The notes below the pieces were generated by a model. That model had not been told where the DNA came from. It searched no databases and saw only the letters and a list, made by a program, of their open reading frames with translations. 64,000 bases of DNA, taken from contig JANJXV010000040.1 of NCBI GenBank assembly GCA_024803745.1, positions 3,086,257 through 3,150,256 of the forward strand, in the 5' to 3' direction. The stretch is from Megascapheus bottae (taxonomy: Eukaryota; Chordata; Mammalia; Rodentia; Geomyidae). The position numbers and the translations under genes were made by a program. Below are positions 24,823 through 35,830 of this stretch, piece by piece (positions within the stretch are counted from its first letter, which is position 1; each line of letters starts with the position of its first letter).

Positions 24823-25105
24823 TGGTGGGCATGGTGGCTCACACCTGTCATCCTAGCTACTCAGGAGGCTGATATCTGAGGACCAAGGTTCAAAGCCAGC
24901 CCAGGCACAAAAAGACCTGAGACTTTTATCTCCATTAACCTCTAGAAAATAGGGAAGTGGGGCTTGGCTCAAGGGTAGGGTGGTAGCCTTGAGCTGAAGA
25001 GCTCAGGGACAATGCCCAGGCCCAGGAGTAGGGCGGTAGCTTTGAGCTAAAGAGCTCAGGGACAGCGTCTTGGCTGAATCCAAGCCCCATGACCCACAAA
25101 ATTAA
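24823..25105 (+). repeat. B1/ID dimeric SINE with internal duplication
   Basis: Longer than its relatives because about 57 nt of the right half (ggtagccttgagctgaagag region) occurs twice in a row. Confidence 0.75.
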
Positions 25106-25447
25106 ATAAAGTAAATAAAATAAGGAAAGCGAAGAACGGATATGGCTCAGGTGGTCAAGTGTCTGACTAGCAAGCAAGGCCCTGAATTCAAAAAAGAAAA
25201 ACAAAAACAAAAGCTTGGATAGGAATGACTTTTGCAAAGTTATAGGTTCAAGTGAGAGATTTTGAAGAGAAGGAAAAATGAATGAAGCAAGATTTCCAGA
25301 GACTTGTGCTGGTGGCCAACAGTGAAGAGCAGATAAAGGATGTACGGTTAGTACCTTGCCCAGTGGTCTGATGCAAGGGAAGAGGAAACAAGACTGCAAC
25401 TGCTTGGCAGAAACCTAGGACTCCACTTGCACACCAGAGGCCCTCAC

Positions 25448-25644
25448 CTGTGGAGGAGAGCAAGTCCTTGAACATCTCGTAGAACTGCGTCAGGTACATC
25501 ACCATGGACAGCTTGTCGGGCTCCCCCACGGATGCCATTTCCTCGCCCGTCATGATGGGAGGGATGCCCAGTTCCTTCTCCGCAATGTCAAAGGCCAGCT
25601 GGTTGTTCTTCTCCACATTCTGCTCATCCAAAGAATCAAAATCT
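25448..25644 (-). CDS. MICAL3: MICAL3 coding exon 12: CH domain, second half
   Basis: Encodes residues 565-631, starting (I)[18 protein letters not shown], with [20 protein letters not shown] near the end of the CH fold, then a Ser-rich exit. Acceptor ctcag|A, donor ACA G|GTGAGG. Confidence 0.96.
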
Positions 25645-26664
25645 CTGAGAAACGGGACAGGAGAACAGATGGAACTGAGCTCCTCCAATCCGAACCACAG
25701 TCTCACACTTTGGGCTACAACAACCCTGAGAACTGGGCATCGGTGGAAGTGAGAGCCGCAAGTCTCTCAATCCCTTACTCAAGAAACCCACAGCATTCAA
25801 GGTGAAAATGACTCAAGACCTACCCAGTAAAGGAAAACCAGAAGAACTGGGAAAGACTACTGTCCTATTTTCTAGTAATACTGTTAAAATTGATGGAAAC
25901 TTAAGCCCATGTTAGGACTGGTCTTTAATATATATTACCTGATACTGGATGCCTGTGTTTATAGACATACATATAGAACCTATGGTCAGCAGTGATACAA
26001 ATCCAGTCTGGATCCTATTGGGATCAACTGTTCCCATGGCCTGGAACATTCTCTGACACATCAGCTCTGGTAAATCTCTTCTGGTTTCTCCTGAGGAGCA
26101 AATCCAAAACCATCCTCCGAAGTTTTCTTGAGTTGTACTTAGTATCTAGATCCACAAATACTTTCCCTGGGCTTTCAGCGTCTTGCTACTCAACGTAATG
26201 ACCACTAGCATTTCTCTTTGGGTGATTTCAAGTTCACCCGGCAGCCTCACTGACCCCCTTGGCATTTGTCCACTTTTCAACAGTCTCGTTTGTCTGCACA
26301 CCACAGATGTGTATTGTGTAAGGCACTCACTGCTCTGTGCTTGCTGTACTTCCTTCCAGGCCTCTCCCAGGGCTCCTCTACAGTGATCTCACAGGACAGT
26401 ATCTCCTCCACAGTATATCCACCCACAACCCCTCTGCTTGGTGCCCTCCCTGTTCCTGTCCTCGTCCTTCCCTCCTCTGCCTGAAGCACATTTCTGTCTT
26501 GTGTCATCATCTACCTCAAGCTGCTCTTCAGACCCAGCTCCTTCTTTGGTGGAAATGAAAAAGCACTGTTTGTATTCACCTTTTAATAATCTCTAGATGA
26601 GCAAGTGTTAGGAACACAGGGGATACACACATTATCCGTGTACACAAGAAATATCCTTTCTTTC

Positions 26665-26882
26665 CTTAATTTTTGTGCTACAATTGAACCCAGGACCTGG
26701 TACACGCTAGACAAGCACTCAACTTCTAAGTGACACACCCTAGTCCTCTCCATTTTTGTTTTGTTTTGTTTTTAGAGAGGACCTTGCTATATAATGGAAG
26801 CTGGCTTTGAACTCATAATCCTCTTGACTCAGCCATCTAAGTGCTGGGATTAACAAAAGTGCATCAATCATTACATCCGGCT
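26665..26882 (-). repeat. Old B1/ID-type SINE, reverse
   Basis: ID-like part (ttgaacccaggacctggtac) and B1 part (ggctttgaactcataatcct). Confidence 0.6.
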
Positions 26883-26954
26883 AGAGTGCTTTACTTCTGG
26901 TTGTTTTGTTGAGTCTGGAATCAAACCCAGGTCTTGCACATACTTTTTTTGTGT

Positions 26955-27155
26955 ATTCTGGTCCCGGGGCTTGAATTAAGAGCCTGGGAGCTTTCCCTGA
27001 GATTTTTTGCTCAAGGCTAGTGCTCTACTGTTTAAGTCACTTCTGGCTTTTGGTGGTGAGTTGGAGGTAAATGTCTCATGGACTTTCTTGCCTGGCTTTG
27101 AACCTTGATCCTCAGAAATCAGCCTCCTGAGTAGTTAGGATGACTAGCACCTAGT
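26955..27155 (-). repeat. B1/ID dimeric SINE, reverse
   Basis: Complement of both halves, ending cctcctgagtagttaggatg. Confidence 0.75.
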
Positions 27156-28049
27156 CCATACTCTATGCGCACACGCACGCACGCACGCACGCACACAACC
27201 TTTCCATAGCTATACGAGGGGGATCATCATTGAACATGTCCATGAATGTGCAGACTCATTGCTTCATCATTTCCCTTCCTGCCCACCTCCCTATCCTCCC
27301 TTCCTCTACCAGTCTCATTGGGTTTCCAGTTCAATGTTTACGGATGTATGTTAAGTCTTATGACTGTATTCACCCACATTCCATACTCCTCATTTTGATC
27401 TAAACTCTACAAAGCTGTGTGTGTACAAGGTTATACCTCATTAGCTTATAACTGTCAAATAAACAGGGATTGTGTTTTTTAGGATTCCTTACCCAATCTT
27501 TAAAACAAAGAAAAAGTAAGTGGGTCCTTAAGCAAACCTAACAATAAAAAAGGTAGTCAACCAAACTAATTCAACAAGCTCTGCTTCTCCCTGTGAATGT
27601 CTGTCTCTAAGTCCCATGGTAACAGTCAACATGTTAACAGGGGGGAAATCTAAGTGCACTGGTCAGGCCAGTGGCTTGGAGTTGGCCCTGGGCACTGGTT
27701 CTATAGATAGGGAGTGAAGAACGAACATAAAGAGGCATCACTAGTACAGCGGGTAAGATGATACAGCTTGACAGCATCTGCTTGTAAGAGAGCAGTCTGT
27801 AAGGAAGAAAGCATCAACAAGCCATAATGAATTAACACACTCATTGTTTTCTGCTTCTTTGGTAGTGACATATTTGTCTTGCACTAGCCAAGTCTTCTAG
27901 CCAGGCTTTCCTGTGACCAACAGCATTTGAGAGACAGTTGACCGAAACAGAGTTCAAACTAGAGCCAATAGTTTTCCTCTGCGTGAAGCTAACAGGTCCA
28001 AGTGGGTGGTAAATCCAGTTGTGTGGGTTTTTTTTTGTTGTTGTTTTGT

Positions 28050-28278
28050 TTTGTTCTTCCAGTGGTTGGGCTTGAACTCAGCCTGGGCCCTGTCCCTGAG
28101 CTTCTCAGCTCCAGACTACCACCTTACCCTGGAGCCACAGTGCCACTTCTGGTTTTCTAGTGGTTAATTGGAGATAAGAGTCTCAAGGACTTTGGTGCCT
28201 GGGCTCGTTTTGAACTAGAATCCTCAGATTTCAGCCTCCTGAGAAGCTAGGATTACAGGTGTGAACCACCTGCCCAGC
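28050..28278 (-). repeat. B1/ID dimeric SINE, reverse
   Basis: Both halves present in reverse, preceded by a T-rich run that is the complement of the tail. Confidence 0.8.
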
Positions 28279-28474
28279 TAAAACCAGTTTTGACCTTCTG
28301 AATACTTTGAATTTTTAAGAAGCTAACTATCCCTAGGTTGAACTATTTAACTCGACACATGGGATTTTTAAAAATAACTATGTAGAAATCCCAGGCTTCT
28401 AGAAAAAGAGCAAAATTTATGTACTTGGGATTTCGGCAGATATAAAATAAACACCACGTTTGGTCACGACTTAC

Positions 28475-28622
28475 ATCAGATCAGGGCGGTATCTGTGGAT
28501 AATTGCACAAAGGGCCAGGCCACTTTTCCAGGACATGGTGAGATCTGTCACATTTACGCCTGCATAACCATCTGTCTGCCTTTGGCACCAACCCAGAAGT
28601 TTGCTTGAGCGAGCTACAGACT
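28475..28622 (-). CDS. MICAL3: MICAL3 coding exon 11: CH domain, first half
   Basis: Encodes residues 516-565, [20 protein letters not shown] through [12 protein letters not shown]. The LLGWCQ start, [16 protein letters not shown] and the terminal DL are hallmarks of the single type-2-like calponin-homology domain of MICALs. Acceptor gctttag|AG, donor AT|GTAAGT. Confidence 0.96.
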
Positions 28623-29953
28623 CTAAAGCAATGAAAACAATTATTATTGGAAGTGTGGTCACCCAGAACATTGAAGAACACAGGATCTCTTTCAGTTAAC
28701 ATATCCAGTTGGAAAATTTATTGAGGGTAGGGACAAAATGGTCAGTAGCAGAAGAAAATAGGGAGGTATAAAGTTATATAACTTGTATCATGATAGGAGA
28801 AATTTAGGTACCAACTTATCAGACTCCAAGGCCAATGCTCTGGTGGGCAGTCAGATATATCTCCCAGCTGGGTGACACTGACCCGCCACTGATTAGAGAC
28901 AGAGAGAGCTCAGTGCCTACAGAGCTGTCACCCGCACTGGCAACGGCCCAGGATCTCCCTGGAGAATCAGCTGGCTACTGGCTGAGGAAGTCTTTTCTGT
29001 CACAGCAACATGGGAGATTAGATTAGAAAAGGTTCCATCCTATCTCTAGCACCTTAAATGGAAAGTAAACAAAGCCTTGCTCTTATACTTTCTAAGGTAA
29101 CAAGTGATTTGTCAAGAAACTGGGAGTGGCACTGATAAGGCCAAAGACCAGAGCAGAGCAGTCCTTGGACCCAGATCGGCAGCCCACATTATAAACGAAC
29201 ACATCCTGAGATAGTCAAGCGGTAAAAACAGACCACATTCAGATGTTTTCCAGCTCGTTAGACACATCTTCTCAAACCCCAAAAGTCTCACATCAGAAGA
29301 GCTCTGATGTGGATTATTCAAGAGAATCTCAGCTCCCATGTGGGTTCAAGAAAGTCTAGTCTCTTCCCTAAGGAAGCTGAAAATACTTAGCTTTTCACTA
29401 ACTTGTGAATGTGAGATAAGAACCCTTCGTCAAGAAACTCTCATGAGGCCTCTCCCAGTGGAAATTCTGAAACAACACAGAGAATTTCCTCCTGGCGCTA
29501 TGAAATAGCCTGTACTGTTATTTTTGTACTATGGTACTGTCACAGGACCTGGCCAACATGACATCTGTTGCACAAAGTCTCCTGCAGATGTGTGCGAAGA
29601 AACACAAGATCTCTTGTTCATGCATGTTCTTTCTCTTGCTTCTATGACTGATTTGCCTCCACTTTCTCATAATGCCTTAAATCAAGGTAATTCTTTGCTG
29701 TGGGGACTTGTCTTCCATGTTGCAGGCAATTTAGTAACATACTCGGGTTGTATCTTATACATGCCAGTAGCAAACCCACCCCAGTAGTGGCCAAATCTAA
29801 ACAGTCCTGGATTCATTAAAAGCTTCCTGGTGGGCAGAGCCACTGCCTCAGATGGTGCTGTGCCTTGAGAAGGATGCCTTGAGACTGCCTTGAGAAGTAT
29901 GTAGTGATCTAGACAGGTCACCTGCCTTTCTAAAGGACATGACCAGAACGCAC
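28623..29953 (-). other. MICAL3 intron 10
   Basis: 1,331 nt with no repeat I recognise. Confidence 0.85.
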
Positions 29954-30050
29954 CATTGCGAGTCAGCTTTGGAGTGGGTCGGGAATTCGCTACGTTCTCC
30001 ATTTCTAGATGAATATCTTTTGTTTCTCCAGTATCATACAAATGGCGAAC
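29954..30050 (-). CDS. MICAL3: MICAL3 coding exon 10, linker to CH domain
   Basis: Encodes residues 484-516, VRHLYDTGETKDIHLEME through PTPKLTRN. Acceptor tcttccag|GT, donor AAT G|GTGCGT (phase 1). It connects the oxidase to the CH domain. Confidence 0.94.
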
Positions 30051-30724
30051 CTGGAAGAAAAATCAAAAAAGAAAATCAAAGTAACATCTTCCTAGCTGAA
30101 AGGAAAAAGAACTAAAGTGAAAGGCTGAAAAACCAGGTTGCTTAAAGTTTATTTTTCTTTTCTATTGATGCTAAGGGTTGAATCCAGAGCCTTGAACATG
30201 CTAAACATGTGTTCTATTGAGCTACCCACCAGCCCCAAGGTAAAGTGTAGGCAGAAGTTATGATAAAGACCTTACAATCGTTCTGTAATGAAGTGGGTTA
30301 TATAGAAAGCCTTATTGATTCTAAGTACCTGTGCTTAAAGCCTCTTAGTTATGGAGGTCCCTCGGAACAGTCGCCACTGGCAACTGAGACTCTTTACTAC
30401 TATTCTGCTCAGACTATTATGTTACCGTGTAAATATGTGCACATTTGTGCGTGCACACACACACATGCATAGCACAAGACCTAAAAGTGCTAACTTCAGG
30501 TAGAAGGTAAACTTCCTAAAACTTTGCTGTACTTTTTGGAACTGTCAGATTGATTCTCTATAGAGGAATGAAGTTACAGAGATTTTGAGGAACAACTAGG
30601 GAAAAAAAGACTAAAATAACACGTTTCTACTTGTACAGAGTACTTTACCTTTTAAAGTTCTTTCAACTGAGTGATTTACTTGCCTTGATTGCCTGAGATT
30701 TCTTAGATGAAAAACTGAGGTTCA

Positions 30725-30928
30725 GGGCCAGGAGTTTGGCCCAGTGGTAGAGTGCTTGCCTAGCATGCACGAAAACCCGGGTTCAATTCCTTGGTCCCAG
30801 ATACTTAGAAAAAGCCAGAAGTGGTGCTGAGGCTCAAGTGGTAGAGCTCTAGCCTTGAGAAAAACCCAAGGACAAGGCTCAGGCCCTGAGCTTAAGCCCA
30901 GGACTGGCAAAAAAAAAAAAAAAAAAAA
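30725..30928 (+). mobile_element. Young ID-like SINE with target-site duplication
   Basis: Perfect 15-nt repeats aaaaactgaggttca at 30710-30724 and 30929-30943. Confidence 0.92.
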
Positions 30929-30958
30929 AAAAACTGAGGTTCAAAAAAGTAAAATGAG

Positions 30959-31147
30959 GGGCCGGGAGTTTGGCCTATTGGTAGAGTGCTTGCCTAGCAT
31001 GCACAAAGACCCGGGTTCAATTCCTCGGTACCACATACATAGAAAAAAGCTGGAAGTGGTGCTGAGGCTCAAGTGGTAGAGCTCTAGCCTTGAGAAAGTC
31101 CAAGGACAGTGCTCAGGTCCTGAGTTCAAGCCCTGGGACTGGCAAAA
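30959..31147 (+). mobile_element. Second young ID-like SINE, 30 nt after the first
   Basis: Perfect 16-nt repeats aaaaaagtaaaatgag at 30943-30958 and 31148-31163. Confidence 0.92.
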
Positions 31148-31269
31148 AAAAAAGTAAAATGAGTGGTGTAAGTCATAAATGTTAGTGGTGAGAAGGCAAG
31201 TAGAAGTCATATTTCTTAGCTACTGAACAAAAGCAGTTTGATTTAGGAGACATGGAATAAAGTTCTGGC

Positions 31270-31420
31270 CCACTGTTTTTGCCATTCTATGTATGCATGT
31301 ATATTAGGACAGAATGGCACTGTGTGGTCCAGGCTGGCCTCAAACTTGCAATCTTCCTCCTTCTTTAGCCTGGTATGCTGGGATGATAGGTATGACTACC
31401 ATGCCCTGCTTCCAGCACGT
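31270..31420 (-). repeat. Old B1-like fragment, reverse
   Basis: ccaggctggcctcaaacttg and tgctgggatgataggtatga match a reverse B1. Confidence 0.55.
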
Positions 31421-31590
31421 CTGACCTTATGCAAGGCTTTCAACGACACTGTCTCAGTTATTCCATGTATGGATGGGAATTAATACCTTCCACAAATCCA
31501 GAAACACATCAACTTGGATTACTCAAAGTATGTGTTGTCTTAATAACATACAGAATTGAATCAAACATGCTTCAATATACTGGAGGCCTG

Positions 31591-31653
<63 letters not shown>

Positions 31654-31683
31654 AAGACAGGCAGACAAGACAGACAGACAGAC
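31591..31683. repeat. (GATA)n(GACA)n microsatellite
   Basis: Pure GATA units pass into GACA units with two interruptions. Confidence 0.97.
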
Positions 31684-31705
31684 CTAATGGCCACAAGGCT
31701 CTTAC

Positions 31706-31832
31706 CTGGCTTGGCCTGAGGAAGCTGATGTTGATATTGGGATACCTGGTGACAGGGTCAATGCTGTACTGGCTGAAGTTTTTGCTCACGTTCTCAGGGG
31801 TGGTCTGCGGCAGCAGCCTATAAATGCTTTCC
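31706..31832 (-). CDS. MICAL3: MICAL3 coding exon 9, end of monooxygenase domain
   Basis: Encodes residues 441-483, from [20 protein letters not shown] to FLRPSQ. Acceptor ttgcag|GG, donor CAG|GTAAGA. Its donor lies 23 nt from a long GATA/GACA microsatellite. Confidence 0.95.
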
Positions 31833-32202
31833 CTGCAATAATGCACAGCAGAACATTCAGTAACGACCAGCACCAGAAAGAGCTCCCTCTGCTTTGTAAC
31901 AACTGTGGCAACAAGCCATCAAGTGTTCTGATGGACACAGCCAATCTGTACCCTGGTGAGAGTCCTCTCTAACACTCTATCAACCCCAGCCTCTCAGACC
32001 TACCGCTCATGGACTCCACGGACAGCTGTCCAGAAAAGAATCAGAGATGGGGGGAGAGACAATGCTATGCACAGTGACTAAGGCTGGCTCTTTGATTTCT
32101 TTTTTTTACAAGCGTGTTAATATTAACTACAATATTAAGGAATCAACACATGAAAAAGAATGCCACCACATTCAGCCAGCATGCCTTAAGAAACAGATTT
32201 AA

Positions 32203-32414
32203 TAGGCCTGGAGTTGGGCCTAGTGGTAGATTGCTTGCCTAGCATGCATGAACAGCCAGGTTCAATTCCTCCATACCATATACATAGAAAAAGCCAGAAG
32301 TGGTGCTGTGGCTCAAGTGGTAGAGCTCTCCAGCCTTGAAGAAGCCCAGAGACAGCACTCAGGCTTTGAGCTCAAGCCTGGGACTGGCAAAAAAAAAAAA
32401 AAAAAAAAAAAAGG
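32203..32414 (+). mobile_element. Young ID-like SINE
   Basis: Flanked by aacagatttaa on both sides. Long pure A-tail. Confidence 0.87.
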
Positions 32415-32477
32415 AACAGATTTAAGATGATAATGCACTACCAACTACAGATTCATTCAAGAAATTTTGAGTCAAAG

Positions 32478-32478
32478 C

Positions 32479-32516
<38 letters not shown>
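32478..32516. repeat. (GT)n microsatellite
   Basis: About 18 GT units. Confidence 0.95.
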
Positions 32517-32517
<1 letters not shown>

Positions 32518-32519
32518 CA

Positions 32520-32725
32520 AGTTTCAGCTCAGGTCTGGGTGCTGAGCTTTTTGTTCAAAGCTACTGCTCTCCTCCTTGAGCCACAGCTCCACTTTTGGCT
32601 TTTTGGTGGCTAATTGGAAATATGAGTTTTACAGACTTTCTTGCCTGGCCTGGCTTTGGGCCATGATCCTCAGATTCAGGTTTCTGAGTAGCCAGATTAC
32701 AGGCGTAAGCTATAAGCACCTGGCT
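32520..32725 (-). repeat. B1/ID dimeric SINE, reverse
   Basis: Complement of both halves directly after the GT repeat. Confidence 0.75.
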
Positions 32726-32771
32726 AAATCTGAGGATTTCTAAAAATCCAGTTTTCTTCAAAAAAAATTTT

Positions 32772-32998
32772 TTTTGTCAGTTGTGGGGCTTGAACTCAGA
32801 GGCTGAGTGCTGTCTCTGAACCTCTTTGTGCTCAAGGCTAGCGCTCTACTACTGCACCACTTCCAGTTTTTGAGGGGTAAATTGGAGATAGGAGTCTCAC
32901 AGGGACTTTTCTGTCCAGGCTAGTTCCAAAGCTAGATCCTCAGTTCTCAGCCTCCTAAGTAGCTAGGATTTTAGGCATGAGCCAGGGGTATCTGGCAA
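32772..32998 (-). repeat. B1/ID dimeric SINE, reverse
   Basis: tgtggggcttgaactcagag through cctcctaagtagctaggatt. Confidence 0.8.
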
Positions 32999-33146
32999 AA
33001 ATCTGCTTTCACTTAGCGTTTTTGGGACGTTTCTAAGCAATTTGGTGGCTTACTTTGAGAAAGTCACTTTCAATTTCTTATGTTAACATCGGACTATTAC
33101 CATACTGGCATCATTATCATAAATCTTCCTGTATTAAAATAAAGAG

Positions 33147-33485
33147 TGTCGGAGGCCGAGTAACCCCACGTCTAATAACTTTCTGCTGAGACAAGGCAAG
33201 GCACAAGACTTGATTACCACTGGTTACAAATGTGCTATTGTTGATCCCTCTCTGCTGGGACCTAGGGCGAGGGCATATTAGCTGCAGGGACTTCCTCAGG
33301 AGGGGGTTTAGGAGGAGATTTTCCTGCCTTGATGAAGCTGCGTGGCGTCTCTGTTCGTGCTCCGGGGAAGGAAGGCTGAGTGCGGGAGGGCAGGGGGCCC
33401 TCTCCTCTTGTGACTCGTCCTGGTCAGGGCGTTTCCCCCATCCCCCCTACTAGTCAGGAGGGACCGGGGATGAAGGACTCCGACA
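33147..33485. mobile_element. Solo LTR of an endogenous retrovirus
   Basis: 339 nt beginning TGTCGGAG and ending CTCCGACA, a perfect 8-nt terminal inverted repeat with the TG...CA ends of an LTR. It is flanked by the 5-nt direct repeat aagag (33142-33146 and 33486-33490). No internal retroviral sequence is present, as expected after LTR-LTR recombination. The GC-rich body differs from its surroundings. The terminal sequence recalls class II (ERVK/IAP-like) LTRs, but the family and orientation are not proven. Confidence 0.85.
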
Positions 33486-33739
33486 AAGAGGATCTGCCAG
33501 GTGTTGTAGTGTGGTTGTGTACAGTCTGAAACTGGAGGATCTTGATTTTGTTGCCTATAATGTGAGATGTCCTCTCAAAACACACATACAGAAGAGGATC
33601 TAATATACTCTCTCTCTAAACTGGTTCATGAACTCATCAGAAAGGGATTAACACTGTTCAGTGGTATACAATGAAACACACACCATCCACCAATAAGCAC
33701 TTCAATTTGAAAAGGGGATAAGAAAAGAGCAGTTAGAGC

Positions 33740-33855
33740 TGGCACTAGTGGCTCTGAGAGACTCTTATCTCCAATTAATCACAGAGAAAACCAAAAGTGG
33801 CACTGTGGCTCAAGCGATAGAGTGCTAGCTTTGAGTAAAAGGAGCCCACAGACAG
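33740..33855 (+). repeat. B1/ID SINE fragment
   Basis: agactcttatctccaattaa and the ID half; the left part is missing. Confidence 0.6.
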
Positions 33856-33892
33856 GGGTTTCTATGATTTCATGAAACATTATCTTGTCTTT

Positions 33893-34035
33893 TTGGTTTT
33901 GGTCAGTCATGAGGCTTGAACTCTGGGCATGCGGGCTATCCTTCAGCTCTTCAGCTTAAGGCTAGCACTGCACCACTTGAGCCACAGTGCCACTTCCCGT
34001 CTTCTGGTTGTTCACTGGAGATAACTGCCTCAGGG
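33893..34035 (-). repeat. B1/ID SINE fragment, reverse
   Basis: ggtcagtcatgaggcttgaa to ttcactggagataactgcct; interrupted by the next element. Confidence 0.65.
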
Positions 34036-34041
34036 ATAAGC

Positions 34042-34150
34042 CTGGCACGGTGGCTCATGCCTATAGTCCTAGCTACTCAGGAGGCTGAGAGCAGAGGGTC
34101 CCAGTTCAAGGCCAGGCTGGGCACTAGAGAACTTGCACCTGGTTCAGATG
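34042..34150 (+). repeat. B1-like left half only
   Basis: gcctggcacggtggctcatg through caaggccaggctgggcacta; it lies just upstream of exon 8 on the opposite strand. Confidence 0.65.
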
Positions 34151-34209
34151 TAAGCCTCTCCTTCTTCCCTCATTTTCCCATGGAAGAGACCAGGGTTTCT
34201 TCCCATTAC

Positions 34210-34325
34210 CTCTCTGCCAGGACTTCCAGTGGGCTGTTTCCTAGAGACCAACTTCGTACCATCCAGGCAGAGTCCATAGCAGCAAGAAAGCCCCTGGCTA
34301 TTCCTGTTCCCATTGGCCAGAAAGG
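34210..34325 (-). CDS. MICAL3: MICAL3 coding exon 8: [12 protein letters not shown]
   Basis: Found by reading the minus strand; no full-length open frame marks it. It encodes residues 403-441, beginning [20 protein letters not shown] and ending SPLEVLAE plus two bases of Arg441. Trp405 lies where MICAL1 has the catalytic-site Trp near the flavin (inference by position). Acceptor tttcatag|CCT, donor AG|GTAATG. Confidence 0.95.
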
Positions 34326-34961
34326 CTATGAAAGAGATATAAAAGAGTTAAAATAACTCATTATTTAAGAGGGAAACTAAACTAAGGAACAAATAAAGAG
34401 TTTGCTACTGACAGAAGTATGTGGTCACCATACTGATTTCTCTACTTCACAAACTGACAGAGGAGCAAGTCAAAAAAAACTGCAGGGCCAGGCACTGGTG
34501 GCTTGCACTTACCATCCTAGCTACTCAGGAGGCTGGGACCTGAAGATCACAGTCAAAGCCAGCCCAGACAGAAAAGTCTCTGTGAACTTCTTTTCTCCAA
34601 TTAACCACTCAAAATCCAGAAGTGGAGCTGTGGCTCCAAGTGGCAGAACACTAGACTTCCACAACAAATGCCCAGGGACAGGACCCAGACCCTCAGTTCA
34701 AGCCCCATGACCAACAAAACAAACACCCACAACAAACAAAAGAAACGAAGCAAAAAACACGGCAGAATTTCCACGTATCCTTAACAAACTTGGGTCCTAG
34801 GCCTGCCAACCCCTCTCCTTGTCGGCATAGCTCCTGCAGGGAATCTGCCAACCCTGCTGACGATCCCTCCACGACACAGGTGCCTAGACTTGCTGGGATC
34901 ATTACTGCTTCTCTGCCGCAGCACCTGCAATTAGAGCTCACGCAGCTCTCTTAGCACTCAC
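34326..34961 (-). other. MICAL3 intron 7
   Basis: 636 nt with one plus-strand SINE (34490-34715). Confidence 0.85.
34490..34715 (+). repeat. B1/ID dimeric SINE
   Basis: ggccaggcactggtggcttg through ttcaagccccatgaccaac. Confidence 0.8.
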
Positions 34962-35219
34962 CTCCAGGAGGCTGTCCCCAACCAGAGCCACTAATAGCTG
35001 GTGTCCGTTATGCTCCCGCACCAGGGCAGCGTTCTCAGAGGCATACATACAAGTGAAGTCAAACATAGCCACGTCAGGCTGCCCATAGTGGTTGATGGCA
35101 AAGTCCAGGGAGGGCAGCTGCTGCTGTGTGGAGAAGTCTGCTGCCTCCCGGGCGTAGTTCAGCAGGGCCTCCTGGTCCACGTTTTCCCGGGACAGCAGAA
35201 GCTCTGTGTCCGTGTAGTC
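34962..35219 (-). CDS. MICAL3: MICAL3 coding exon 7: GD motif
   Basis: Encodes residues 317-402, starting [15 protein letters not shown] and ending [10 protein letters not shown]. The GD pair (397-398) binds the FAD ribityl/pyrophosphate in this family. Phase 0 at both ends, acceptor gggcag|GAC, donor GAG|GTGAGT. Confidence 0.96.
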
Positions 35220-35349
35220 CTGCCCGGGAACAGCAGAGACACAAGGTAGAAAAGTCCAGGCTACACCAGCTAGAGCCTGGCAGCACATGCCAGACTTACC
35301 TCTTATGAAAGCTGCTCCTGGTGCTCATGTGATTTCACATCCCCAAGTC

Positions 35350-35545
35350 ACATCACAGGGCTTGAACCCAGGGCCTGGGCATCGCAAGGCTGATGCTCTA
35401 CCACTTTGAGCCACAGCTCCACCCCTGGTCTTCGGGTGGTTCACTGGAGGTTAGAGTCTCATGGATTTTCCTGCCTATGCTGGTTTTGAACTGTGATCCT
35501 TAGATCTCAGCGTCCTAAGCAGGCATGAGAAACCAACACCCAGCT
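35350..35545 (-). repeat. B1/ID dimeric SINE, reverse
   Basis: cacagggcttgaacccaggg through ccttagatctcagcgtccta. Confidence 0.75.
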
Positions 35546-35582
35546 GTAAGCCAAATCTTTTACATAGATTAAGAAGAAAAGT

Positions 35583-35830
35583 GGGCATAGAGACTTATGC
35601 CTATAATCCTACCTACTCAGGAGATTGAGATCTGAGGATCGCAGTTCAAAGCAAGCCTGGGCACTAAAGACCATGAATGAGACTCTTATCTCCAATTATC
35701 CACCAGAAAATCAGAAGTGGCGCTGTGGCACAAGGGGAAGGGTGGTAGCTTTGAGTTGTAGAGCTCAGCGACAGTGCCCGGCCCAGAGATCAAGCCCCAC
35801 AACCCACCCCCCCCCAAAAAAAAAAAAAAG
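35583..35830 (+). repeat. B1/ID dimeric SINE
   Basis: Full dimer with a C-rich then A-rich tail. Confidence 0.8.

Larger units (their letters stand above)
24015..25447 (-). other. MICAL3 intron 12
   Basis: 1,433 nt. Contains two plus-strand B1/ID-type SINEs (24330-24530 and 24823-25105). The second carries an internal partial duplication. Confidence 0.85.
25645..28474 (-). other. MICAL3 intron 11
   Basis: 2,830 nt. Contains minus-strand SINEs at about 26665-26882, 26955-27155 and 28050-28278 and a (CACG)n tract near 27170-27195. The rest shows nothing recognisable. Confidence 0.85.
30051..31705 (-). other. MICAL3 intron 9
   Basis: 1,655 nt. Holds a degraded ID-like fragment near 30150-30235, two young SINEs in tandem (30725-31147), a B1-like fragment near 31270-31420 and the GATA/GACA microsatellite. 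Confidence 0.85.
31833..34209 (-). other. MICAL3 intron 8
   Basis: 2,377 nt. Holds a young SINE (32203-32414), a GT repeat, two minus-strand SINEs, the solo LTR (33147-33485) and SINE fragments between 33740 and 34150. Confidence 0.85.

Noticed and set aside
30725..31060. tRNA-like heads with A and B boxes, here and in all ID-like copies
   Set aside because: They are SINE promoters, not functional tRNA genes: each is followed by the SINE right half and an A-tail.
33147..33485. GC-rich segment considered as a CpG-island promoter of MICAL3
   Set aside because: Its inverted ends and flanking 5-nt duplication show it is a solo LTR.
35126..35308. Plus-strand open frames opposite exon 7
   Set aside because: They are antisense shadows of the MICAL3 coding exon.
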